From Saprospiraceae bacterium (lineage in GTDB: Bacteria; Bacteroidota; Bacteroidia; Chitinophagales; Saprospiraceae), in contig JAIYAV010000390.1 in assembly GCA_027488855.1 (NCBI GenBank), positions 1-45,064 of the forward strand: 45,064 bases of DNA, read 5' to 3'. This document shows, one piece after another, positions 1-7,722 of this stretch. Within the stretch, counting starts at the first letter, position 1. The number at the start of each line of letters is the position of its first letter. Position numbers and translations under genes: made by a program. The notes under the pieces are model-generated. The model worked only from the letters and a program-made list of their open reading frames with translations, was not told where the DNA came from and did not search any database.

Positions 1-1
1 A

Positions 2-322
2 ACGGGGCTTTTTTTTTTTTTTTTTTTCACTTCGGCGAAGCCCTTTTATGAAATCGGCAGCCCCATCTTCAACAAAATCACCTTGCACCTCAATTCCAAA
101 TATTATCCGGGTGGAAAGTTTGTCATCGAAGCCAAAAACAATGGGCCTCAGAACTACTACATCCAGTCGGCTTCTCTGAATGGAAAAGCAATGAACCAGT
201 CCTGGTTGTTGCACGAAACTTTGGTCAAGGGCGGAAAAATGACGCTGCAACTTGGTCCCAAACCCAATAAATCCTGGGGGAGTAAACCGGAGCAGGCACC
301 ACCTTCGATGACTGCGAAATAA
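2..322 (+). CDS. GH92 alpha-mannosidase, C-terminal fragment (partial at window edge)
   Basis: This is the 3' end of a secreted glycoside hydrolase family 92 (exo-alpha-mannosidase) gene. The C-terminal signature is clear: a YEIGSPIF segment, an FVIEAKNN strand, an IQSASLNG turn, a final LQLGPKPNKSWG segment and a PPS tail, ending at the TAA at 320-322. Recognisable GH92 sequence begins near position 44. Upstream the frame stays open, but it runs through 19 consecutive T residues (9-27, read as a string of Phe) that do not belong to the family, so the true upstream coding sequence is either off-window or damaged here. Family knowledge: GH92 enzymes are calcium-dependent exo-mannosidases exported by Bacteroidota. 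The neighbouring GH27 genes fit a glycan-degradation locus. The family call is confident; the 5' end is unreliable. Confidence 0.75.
   Translation, partial: TGLFFFFFFTSAKPFYEIGSPIFNKITLHLNSKYYPGGKFVIEAKNNGPQNYYIQSASLNGKAMNQSWLLHETLVKGGKMTLQLGPKPNKSWGSKPEQAPPSMTAK
9..43. other. poly-T tract with small hairpin at the left edge
   Basis: Nineteen consecutive T residues (9-27) are followed by a small hairpin, CTTC-GGC-GAAG, and the flanking GGGCTT and AAGCCC are also complementary. The tract sits inside what should be GH92 coding sequence and would encode polyphenylalanine. A contig-end or homopolymer assembly artefact is the simplest explanation. A real insertion breaking the mannosidase gene is possible. 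Confidence 0.6.
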
Positions 323-349
323 ACCAATAATACTTAGGCTTACCTTCTG

Positions 350-436
350 AGGTGCCCTAAGGTGCCTAAGGTGGTTCAAAATTTACATTTTCAGAAGTAA
401 TTTTAATTGAACCACCTTAGGCACCTTAGGGCACCT
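350..436. repeat. perfect 30-bp inverted repeat built of CTAAGGTG units (copy 1)
   Basis: The arms 350-379 and 407-436 are exact reverse complements separated by a 27-nt AT-rich loop. Each arm is itself repetitive, with successive AGGTGCC(C)TA-like units. It lies 27 nt after the GH92 stop codon and before the beta-propeller gene, so it could act as a strong transcript-end hairpin. A related copy is at 5618-5712. Confidence 0.9.
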
Positions 437-504
437 TAGCAAGGTATTCATCTAAATGCTTATACAGTAAAATGATCTGCAACAAGGTGAAAAAATCTTA
501 TCAC

Positions 505-1548
505 ATGAAGAATGGCCTACTCCTCTTATTCTTGATTTGTTGCAATCTGCTTGAGGCCCAAACCAAGGTAGCCGCCCCAGTGCCCCAAGAAATAATGGAA
601 AAAATCTACCAGGAAATCCAAACCCCTTACAAATATGGCATCGTGTTCAAACACCGCGATTCCACCAAACTGATCGACAGCCCCACCATTTTCCGCAAAA
701 ACCGCCGCTGGTACATGACCTACATCGTCTTTGACGGCCAGGGCTACGAAACATGGCTGGCCCAAAGTGAAGATTTGCTCCACTGGCAGGAAAAAGGCCG
801 GATTCTCTCCTTCACGGAAAAGACCTGGGATGCCAACCAAAAAGCGGGCTACCTGGCCCTGGTCGACACCAAATGGGCTGGTGGCTATGGCGTAGAGAAG
901 TTCCGGGGCAAATATTGGATATCTTACCTGGGTGGCAATTCCAAAGGCTACGAAGCAGGTGAATTAGGCGTGGGCATGGCGCACAGCCAAACCCTAAGTC
1001 CACCCGCAGAATGGACGCGGCTTCCCCACCCAGTACTCCAGTCCAAGGACAATGACGCCCGCTGGTTTGAAAAAAAGGTCATTTACAAAAGCCTCATCAT
1101 CCGGGACAAGCAAAAGCTGACTGGCTACCCCTTCGTGATGTACTACAACGCCAAAGGCGACACCGCCAATTACGAAAGCATCGGCATGGCCGTGTCAGAC
1201 GATTTGCTCAATTGGAAACGCCTAGGTGACCAGCCCATCATTACCCGCTACAAAGGCATTTGTGGAGATGCCCAAATTGCCCGGATTGGAGATGTTTACG
1301 TCCTGTTCTACTTCGGTGCCTTCTGGAAACCCGGCGCTTTTGAACGTTTCGCCTGCTCCTACGACCTCGTCAATTGGACCGACTGGAACGGCCCCGATCT
1401 GATCGCGCCTTCCGAACCCTACGACCAGCAATACGCCCACAAACCCTGGGTCATCAAGTGGAAAAATACCGTGTATCACTTTTACAATGCCGTGGGCAAA
1501 CAAGGCCGGGTGCTGGCCCTGGCCACTTCCAAACCGCTGAAAGGCTAA
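505..1548 (+). CDS. exported five-bladed beta-propeller glycosidase-like protein
   Basis: A 347-residue exported protein resembling the five-bladed beta-propeller glycosidases (GH43/GH117/GH130 group). I chose the ATG at 505 because it directly begins a Sec signal peptide (MKNGLLLLFLICCNLLEAQ); an in-frame ATG at 472 would add 11 non-hydrophobic residues. Visible propeller-type repeats include IDSPTIFRKNRRWYMTY, YETWLAQSEDLLHWQ, YESIGMAVSDDLLNWKRLG and FACSYDLVNWTDW. These are the recurrent 'S-x-D-L-x-x-W' blade motifs of this fold. The conserved early Asp in the DSP segment fits a catalytic or substrate-binding acid. It is followed after only 13 nt by the next gene, so the two are probably co-transcribed. 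The precise GH family and substrate cannot be told by eye. Confidence 0.75.
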   Translation: MKNGLLLLFLICCNLLEAQTKVAAPVPQEIMEKIYQEIQTPYKYGIVFKHRDSTKLIDSPTIFRKNRRWYMTYIVFDGQGYETWLAQSEDLLHWQEKGRILSFTEKTWDANQKAGYLALVDTKWAGGYGVEKFRGKYWISYLGGNSKGYEAGELGVGMAHSQTLSPPAEWTRLPHPVLQSKDNDARWFEKKVIYKSLIIRDKQKLTGYPFVMYYNAKGDTANYESIGMAVSDDLLNWKRLGDQPIITRYKGICGDAQIARIGDVYVLFYFGAFWKPGAFERFACSYDLVNWTDWNGPDLIAPSEPYDQQYAHKPWVIKWKNTVYHFYNAVGKQGRVLALATSKPLKG

Positions 1549-1561
1549 AAAAGCTCAAAAC

Positions 1562-3265
1562 ATGAAACGAAGAACTTTTGTCCATATCGGAGCTGCTACA
1601 TTGAGCGCTTTGCCCTTGCAAGGCTTCTCAACGCTTGATTTTTCAACCCCTGCCAAACCCCAGTGGATCATCGACCTGATCAAACTGAATGACCGGAGTT
1701 TTGAGGGGCTGTTTGCTGCACAAATAGTGGATACCACCAAAAAGGCCTACGGGGCCATCAAAGACAGCGAAGAAATCCCCAACGTGCAATCCAGTGGCCA
1801 TTTTATTGCCAAAGCCGCCATCGCCCTGGCCAACCCCGAATCGCAATACTACCAATCGGCAGATTTGTTAAAAAAGATCGGCCTAGCTGCTCAATACTTG
1901 CTCCAGGCGCAACACGCCGACGGCACCATCGACCTGCTCAGTACCAATTTTCACTCGCCACCCGATACCGCTTTTAGTGTCGAAAGACTAGCTCCGGCTT
2001 ATGTCTTCCTCAAAGCTTCCCAAACCAAAGGAGTTGAACCCGTTTTGACCGCCCTCAAAACATTTTTGCAACGCGCTGGCGAAGCGCTGATCGTAGGGGG
2101 CATTCACACACCCAATCACCGCTGGGTGGTTTCGGCGGCTTTGGTCAAATTGAACGAACTGTGGCCCGATCCTCGCTACATCAAACGGGTAGAGCAATGG
2201 CTACTGGAGCACATCGACCTCGATCCCGATGGGCAATACACCGAAAAAAGTACCGGTGGCTACACCCCCTTGGTCAACCGGGTGCTGATCACCATCGCAA
2301 AAGGTTTGAACAAGCCCGAAATCTTCGACGCCGTGCGCAAAAACCTCAACATGACCATGTACTACGTGCATCCCAATGGCGAGGTAGTCACCGAGGCATC
2401 GAATCGGCAGGATAAAGGCACCATTGGTACTTTGGAGAACTACTACTACTCGTACCGTTTTCTCGCGTTGCGGGATCAAAATGGGGAATACGCTGCGATG
2501 TGCCGCTTGATCGAAAAAACCTGTTTCCCCAAGATGGTCGGTTCTTTGGATGCTTATTTGGAAGACCCCAATTTTTGGAGGGAACTCCCTAACAGCAAAC
2601 CACTGCCCGACAGCTACGCCAAGGCGTTCCCCCATTCGGGCGTAGTGCGCATCCGCAGGGGCAATTGGGATGCCACCCTTTTGTCCAACAATGCTGGTTT
2701 TTTGACCTTTCATAAAGACAACGCAGTGTTGCAAGCTTTGCGCATCGCCGCATCTTTTTTTGGCAAAGGACAATTCCAATCAGCGGAGATCAAACGTGAA
2801 GGCGATGCCTGGGTCATGCGCAACAAACTGGAAGGCCCTTACTATCAACCTTATCCAGTGGATCAAATTGACCCTACTGGAAACCTGGACAAAATGCCCC
2901 GCAGCAACCGCCAGAAAAGTGAGGTGCAATACATGGACTATACGGTTAAAATTAGCGAGATCAACGGAGGAATAGCCGTCGATTTTGACCTAAGTGGAGC
3001 GGAGGGCGTGCCCGTTTCGCTGGAGCTTATCCTCCGACCCGGTGGAGAGCTCGGCGGAGTAAAAGCCCATGCTTCCAAACCCAAAGCGTTTTTGCTCAGC
3101 GCCCCTAATGGAACTTATACCCAGGGGGGAGACAGCATCCAATTTGGTTCCGGGTTGGTCGAGCACCAGGCCGTGCAATTGCGGGGAGCACTGCCAGCAA
3201 TGGATGCCCCAACGGTATATGTGACAGGTTTTACACCCTTTCGGCATCGGATAACTTTGACTTAA
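1562..3265 (+). CDS. Tat-type exported alpha/alpha-toroid-like protein, possible polysaccharide lyase
   Basis: A 567-residue protein with a Tat-like start (KRRTFVHIG, then a hydrophobic Ala/Leu stretch), so probably exported folded. The N-terminal two thirds are helical with repeated aromatic and Gly-Gly-Tyr segments (for example STGGYTPLVNR, residues ~230-240, and LENYYYSYRF near 297). The last third is beta-rich. This is the layout of heparinase II/III-like and related polysaccharide lyases: an alpha/alpha toroid plus a beta-sandwich. I do not recognise a specific PL or DUF family, and no catalytic residues can be named with confidence. Its place between a propeller glycosidase (13 nt upstream) and a GH27 gene suggests a glycan substrate. 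Function is inferred from fold impression and context only. Confidence 0.6.
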   Translation: MKRRTFVHIGAATLSALPLQGFSTLDFSTPAKPQWIIDLIKLNDRSFEGLFAAQIVDTTKKAYGAIKDSEEIPNVQSSGHFIAKAAIALANPESQYYQSADLLKKIGLAAQYLLQAQHADGTIDLLSTNFHSPPDTAFSVERLAPAYVFLKASQTKGVEPVLTALKTFLQRAGEALIVGGIHTPNHRWVVSAALVKLNELWPDPRYIKRVEQWLLEHIDLDPDGQYTEKSTGGYTPLVNRVLITIAKGLNKPEIFDAVRKNLNMTMYYVHPNGEVVTEASNRQDKGTIGTLENYYYSYRFLALRDQNGEYAAMCRLIEKTCFPKMVGSLDAYLEDPNFWRELPNSKPLPDSYAKAFPHSGVVRIRRGNWDATLLSNNAGFLTFHKDNAVLQALRIAASFFGKGQFQSAEIKREGDAWVMRNKLEGPYYQPYPVDQIDPTGNLDKMPRSNRQKSEVQYMDYTVKISEINGGIAVDFDLSGAEGVPVSLELILRPGGELGGVKAHASKPKAFLLSAPNGTYTQGGDSIQFGSGLVEHQAVQLRGALPAMDAPTVYVTGFTPFRHRITLT

Positions 3266-3305
3266 AAAGTGAATGCCTTACACTTTTCTAAAGCGACATG
3301 ATGGA

Positions 3306-3444
3306 AAAACGGATGAAACGGATTGAACGGATTTAAACGGATTATTCCGCCTGCGGCGGCATGATTTTGACAAAAGAAAAAAGGCGTTGCCGAAGGCAAA
3401 GCCAAAAATCCGTTTAAATCCGTTCAATCCGTTTCATCCGTTTT
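3306..3444. repeat. perfect 38-bp inverted repeat built of ACGGATT units
   Basis: The arms 3306-3343 and 3407-3444 are exact reverse complements. Each arm consists of four degenerate 9-10 nt units (AAACGGATG, AAACGGATT, GAACGGATT, TAAACGGATT). The 63-nt loop carries a further perfect hairpin, CCGCC-TG(C)-GGCGG. It fills much of the 299-nt gap between the toroid gene and the first GH27 gene. No promoter of the Bacteroidota type was evident in the remainder of the gap. Confidence 0.9.
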
Positions 3445-3564
3445 GCAATCCTGCCGCTTTGGTCGCATTAAATCGAGCAGCGAAGCTGTGAGCCATCATT
3501 ATTATTTCTTACAACTCATTGCTATAGCCAAAACCCAATGCATGAGTGAAATTCGTTTAAATCT

Positions 3565-5562
3565 ATGAAAATAAATATATTGTTAACCTTTTTGCTCTTT
3601 TTGCCTGGCATCCTCTCCGCCCAGGAAACCCGCCCCATCTGGCTCGATGACCTGACCATCAAATCCTTCTCCGAAGGCATCCCCGCCGTTTTGGGAAAAA
3701 CCAATGCTGCCGGAGATTCCATGCGCATTGCTGGCCGGGTGTTCAAGCACGGTGTGGGGGTAGGTTCTACCAGCATTTTGTCCTTTTTTCTGAATGGACA
3801 CGCCCAATCGTTTTCGGCAATGGTTGGAGTAGACGATCAGGGCAACAAAACCCTGCCCCGTAAATTCTACGTGATCGGCGACCGCAAAATCCTCTTTGAA
3901 AGCCAGGAAATGAAATGGGGTGACCCAGCGCAAAAAGTGGAGGTCAATCTGCAAGGGGTAAAACGGCTGGGCTTACTGGTAAAAATCAACGATCAGGGAG
4001 TCAATCAAACGTACAGCAACTGGGCTGATGCTCAAATGGTTATGCAGGGCACTTATCTGCCGGAAAACATGCCCAATACCGACGAAAAATACATTTTGAC
4101 CCCTACTCCAGGCAATGCTCCGCGCATCAATTCCCCCAAAGTTTTTGGCGCCCGACCCGGCAATCCATTTTTGTACACCATCGCCGCTACGGGACAAAGG
4201 CCGCTGGTTTTTTCGGCCAAAAAACTACCTTCTGGGCTTGAGCTAGACCCCAAGACCGGCATCATCACCGGAAAAGTAAATCAAAGAGGGACGTATGTCG
4301 TGGGACTAAAAGCCAAAAATCAATTCGGCGCAACTGCCCAAACCTTGACCATCAAAATTGGCGATACCATTGCCCTTACCCCGCCCATCGGCTGGAATGG
4401 CTGGAACTCCTGGGCGCGCAACATCGACCAGGGAAAAGTGATCGCATCCGCCGATGCCATGGTGAAAATGGGCTTGAACCAACACGGCTGGACATACATC
4501 AACATCGACGATGCCTGGCAAGGCCAACGCGGCGGCCCTTTCAACGCCATTCAGCCCAATGAAAAATTCCCCGACTTTAAAGGCATGGTGGACTACATCC
4601 ACAGCCTGGGACTAAAAGCAGGCATCTATTCTACCCCCATGATCACCAGCTATGCGGGGTATGTGGGCGGTTCTTCCAATTTTGAAAAAGGAGAAATTAC
4701 AGACTCCATCATTCAAAACAAACGCGCTTTTCGCTACGTCGGGAAGTACCGTTTTGAAACCAACGACGCCCGTCAAATGGCAGCCTGGGGCATCGATTAT
4801 TTGAAGTACGATTGGCGCATCGAGGTAGAATCTGCTGCCCGCATGTCTACCGCCCTTCAGCAATCCGGGCGGGATATTTTTTACAGCATCTCCAATTCTG
4901 CTCCTTTCGCCAACGCCAAAGACTGGATGCATTTGTGCAATTCCTGGCGCACCGGCCCTGATATCCGCGATTCCTGGTACAGCCTTTATGTCTCGGCTTT
5001 TACCCTGGACAAATGGGCACCCTACGGCGGCCCCGGCCACTGGAACGACCCCGATATGATGATCCTGGGCAACGTCACCACCGGCTCACCCGTACACCCC
5101 ACCCGGCTAACGCCCGATGAGCAATACAGCCACGTGAGTTTGTTCAGCCTGCTTTCGGCGCCCTTGCTCATCGGTTGCCCCATCGAGCAATTGGACGCCT
5201 TTACCCTGAATTTGTTGACCAACGACGAGGTCATCGCCATTGATCAAGACCCGCTGGGGAGATCTGCTCGCCTGGTAGCTACTGAAAATGGGGTGCAAAT
5301 TTGGCTCAAATCGCTGGCGGATGGCTCCCATGCTCTGGGTTTGTTCAACGTTGGCGATTTTAGCCAAACGCCAGCATCCTACTTCCGTTGGGGCGACGAA
5401 CAACCTGTAAATTTTACGCTGGATTTGACCAAACTGGGCTTGAATGGTAAATACGAACTGCGGGATGTGTGGCGGCAAAAAGACCTTGGGGCGTTCAGTG
5501 GAAAGTTTCAGACTACGATCCGGCACCACGGCGTGGTGATGCTGAAGCTATCGTCTAACTAA
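3565..5562 (+). CDS. GH27 alpha-galactosidase-like enzyme with NPCBM and Ig-like domains (paralogue 1)
   Basis: A 665-residue exported enzyme. It has a Sec signal peptide (residues 1-20), an NPCBM carbohydrate-binding domain (~24-160, starting WLDDLTIKSFSEG), a putative-Ig (He_PIG) domain (~175-267, with PSGLELDPKTGIITG), then a GH27 TIM barrel (~270-560) and a C-terminal beta domain. The barrel opens with TPPIGWNGWNSW, a variant of the family's TPPMGWNSWN, and carries INIDDAWQ. The nucleophile Asp is D416 in YLKYDW, and the general acid Asp is D466 in RTGPDI. Family knowledge: GH27 enzymes release terminal alpha-galactose or alpha-N-acetylgalactosamine in a retaining mechanism. The periplasm is the likely site. 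A close paralogue lies at 7723-9735. The activity class is confident, the exact sugar is not. Confidence 0.9.
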   Translation: MKINILLTFLLFLPGILSAQETRPIWLDDLTIKSFSEGIPAVLGKTNAAGDSMRIAGRVFKHGVGVGSTSILSFFLNGHAQSFSAMVGVDDQGNKTLPRKFYVIGDRKILFESQEMKWGDPAQKVEVNLQGVKRLGLLVKINDQGVNQTYSNWADAQMVMQGTYLPENMPNTDEKYILTPTPGNAPRINSPKVFGARPGNPFLYTIAATGQRPLVFSAKKLPSGLELDPKTGIITGKVNQRGTYVVGLKAKNQFGATAQTLTIKIGDTIALTPPIGWNGWNSWARNIDQGKVIASADAMVKMGLNQHGWTYINIDDAWQGQRGGPFNAIQPNEKFPDFKGMVDYIHSLGLKAGIYSTPMITSYAGYVGGSSNFEKGEITDSIIQNKRAFRYVGKYRFETNDARQMAAWGIDYLKYDWRIEVESAARMSTALQQSGRDIFYSISNSAPFANAKDWMHLCNSWRTGPDIRDSWYSLYVSAFTLDKWAPYGGPGHWNDPDMMILGNVTTGSPVHPTRLTPDEQYSHVSLFSLLSAPLLIGCPIEQLDAFTLNLLTNDEVIAIDQDPLGRSARLVATENGVQIWLKSLADGSHALGLFNVGDFSQTPASYFRWGDEQPVNFTLDLTKLGLNGKYELRDVWRQKDLGAFSGKFQTTIRHHGVVMLKLSSN

Positions 5563-5617
5563 TGCCTTGCTTACACTTAAAATCAGCGACACCTGCAAAT
5601 CTCTAAGCGCAAAACCC

Positions 5618-5712
5618 CTAAGGTGCTCTCAGGTGTCTAAGGTGGTTCAATAACAAACCAGCCCGAAGGGCCATTTAATTTGAACCACCTCAGGCACCTT
5701 AGAACACCTTAG
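5618..5712. repeat. imperfect 33-bp inverted repeat of CTAAGGTG units (copy 2)
   Basis: The arms 5618-5650 and 5680-5712 match as reverse complements at 29 of 33 positions around a 29-nt loop. Sequence and orientation match the element at 350-436, including the terminal GGTGGTTCAA. It sits downstream of the first GH27 gene. The 223-nt gap also holds a short AGCAGCGAAGCT motif (5715-5726), which is also present after the repeat at 3306-3444. Confidence 0.88.
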
Positions 5713-5786
5713 TTCAGCAGCGAAGCTACTTATTCACAGGCATTTCGAAGTCAGACTTCACCCTTTAACCAGAACAATTTAACGCG

Positions 5787-7718
5787 ATGGGTAAATTTTC
5801 AAATTTGTTGATTGTACTGAGCATCTGCCTGGCTACCCGGGCCTACACCCAGACCAATTTTGCCGTGCCCCCTTTACCCGACCCCGCCGAACGTATGGCC
5901 AACCTGAAACGGGAATGGACCGCCTTGCAACAAAGCCCTCCTCAACTAGCCGTGCGGGACTGCTTCCTGTTTTTGCTCGATGCCCTCGATACCAAATTTC
6001 TGGAACCTCAACAAGTAGAATGGGTATTAAAACTGGTGCAAACCCGGATGGTTTCCAATCCCGCCGCAGGCAGAAGTTATGGCAACATCTTTTGGGGCTG
6101 GCACGAAACCGGAATCGATGTTGGCGACGGCAACAACATCGAATTTTGTATGCAGTACGGCCTGCCCATCAAATTGTTGTTTAACGATCGCCTCTCGCCA
6201 GCAGCCCAAAAAACCCTGGACGAAATTTTCACCCTCGGCCTCAAAGGTGCCAGAAACCAGGTGGTACGCATTTCGTACACCAACATCTACCTGATGAAAA
6301 TCTGGAATTTTGTGGCTTTTGGGCAGGTGTACCAGCAGCCCGAGGTTCTGGAAGAAGGCCGAAAGTATTTTGACCTTTGGCTGAATCACCTGGCGCGTTA
6401 CGGCAACCGGGAGTACGATAGCCCAGCCTATTGCGGAGTGGATCTCGAATCCCTGTTGTTGCTTTGCCGTTTTTCCACCGATGCTGATATCCAAGCCAAA
6501 GCCAGAGCGGCCCTACGTTTTTTTCTCAACGATCTTTCGGCCCACTACCTGCCTCGGGCGGGCATTCTGGGCGGGGCGCACAGTCGCGACTACAACCGGG
6601 TGTTCAGCCGCGATTTGTTGGAGGAAAAATACTTCAATCCCCTGCTGGGCGGCCCCAATCGGAATGTGCATTTGTTTCACGAATTGTGTCTGTCTACCCT
6701 CCAAGAAATCGGACTTTCTGCTGAGCAAAAAGCTTGGATGCAGCGCAAAAACCGCTTCATCGTGCAGCGCTGGGATAGCCTGGCCCACACCTTCGCTTGT
6801 GATTTTGTAGGGGATAAATTTTCCATGGGTTCCTCCAATCAAGCCTATAGTCCCGACGACAAGCCCTTTGTAATTTACCTCAGCAGCAAGCGCATTCCCG
6901 AAATGCCCAATATCGCCTTTGTGATGGAAGGCCGCAACGACCATTACGGCACCTGGTCGGCGGAGGGAATGGGCGAAAAAATGAAACATTTGATTCCTGC
7001 CAATTACCCATCCAATGGCGGCTGGGGAAAAGCCCGGCACTTGATGCCCTTTATGCAATCGGCACAAAACAAGGGCGAAATGGTGATGCTGGTATCTGGC
7101 AACAAAGACCACAACTGCATCTTCGAATACCTGAACTCTACCATTGTTTTGCCCAATACTTTTGATGAAATCTGGCTGGGCAATCAGCCAACTGCGGTGC
7201 CTGCAAGTGGTGCCAAAACCGATTTCGACGGCACTCAAACCCTTTTCGCCCGTTTCGAAGACGTGGTGATCGCTTTCCGCTTCCTTTGGTCGAATGCAGA
7301 GCAAGGCGAGAGGCCAGCTTTGTACAACGACGGCTTCAAGTTTGTAGCCAGTCGTGAAAAATTTCCGCTGGAGCACAACGCCGCCCTACGCATCACCCTC
7401 CAGCATCCCAACGATGGGAAAGCCGATGTGGCCATGTGGTGGAAGGTGGTAGAAGGCATCAAAACCGATCGTGCTTTTGCCGCTTTCCGGCAGGAGGTTT
7501 TACAAGCCGACGTAGCCGTAAAAACGGAAAATGGCCTGCTGGATGTGGCGGTGTCGAGCAAGGCGGGTAAACTGGGCCTTCGTGCCGATTTGGCCAATAA
7601 AAAACGCCTGGCCTACTACCATCCTCAACCTTTGCCCTCAGATTTTCTGCTGAATATTGATGGTGTAGAAATTGGAAAACCCATTTTGGAAAAATACAAG
7701 TCCGCTGCCAAAAGATAA
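5787..7718 (+). CDS. exported helical (alpha/alpha-toroid-like) protein of unknown function
   Basis: A 643-residue protein with a Sec signal peptide (LLIVLSICLATRAYTQ, ending near residue 22). The body is largely helical, with regularly spaced Trp/Tyr/His motifs such as IFWGWHETGIDVGDGN (~100-117), REYDSPAYCGVDLESL (~210-226) and GAHSRDYNRVFSRDL (~261-276). The last part is beta-rich. This resembles an alpha/alpha toroid followed by a beta-sandwich, as in many polysaccharide lyases and glycosidases, but I cannot name a family. It shows no obvious sequence identity to the toroid-like protein at 1562-3265. The stop codon is only 4 nt before the start of the second GH27 gene, so the two are co-transcribed and probably act on the same glycan. 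Confidence 0.6.
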   Translation: MGKFSNLLIVLSICLATRAYTQTNFAVPPLPDPAERMANLKREWTALQQSPPQLAVRDCFLFLLDALDTKFLEPQQVEWVLKLVQTRMVSNPAAGRSYGNIFWGWHETGIDVGDGNNIEFCMQYGLPIKLLFNDRLSPAAQKTLDEIFTLGLKGARNQVVRISYTNIYLMKIWNFVAFGQVYQQPEVLEEGRKYFDLWLNHLARYGNREYDSPAYCGVDLESLLLLCRFSTDADIQAKARAALRFFLNDLSAHYLPRAGILGGAHSRDYNRVFSRDLLEEKYFNPLLGGPNRNVHLFHELCLSTLQEIGLSAEQKAWMQRKNRFIVQRWDSLAHTFACDFVGDKFSMGSSNQAYSPDDKPFVIYLSSKRIPEMPNIAFVMEGRNDHYGTWSAEGMGEKMKHLIPANYPSNGGWGKARHLMPFMQSAQNKGEMVMLVSGNKDHNCIFEYLNSTIVLPNTFDEIWLGNQPTAVPASGAKTDFDGTQTLFARFEDVVIAFRFLWSNAEQGERPALYNDGFKFVASREKFPLEHNAALRITLQHPNDGKADVAMWWKVVEGIKTDRAFAAFRQEVLQADVAVKTENGLLDVAVSSKAGKLGLRADLANKKRLAYYHPQPLPSDFLLNIDGVEIGKPILEKYKSAAKR

Positions 7719-7722
7719 ACCT

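Noticed and set aside
2201-2779. Minus-strand frame of 192 codons inside the first toroid-like gene
   Set aside because: It has no recognisable domain, and the plus-strand frame has a Tat signal and operon spacing.
6513-7376. Long minus-strand open frame (287 codons) opposite the toroid-like gene
   Set aside because: It is a shadow of the plus-strand gene, with no signal peptide, motif or credible start context.
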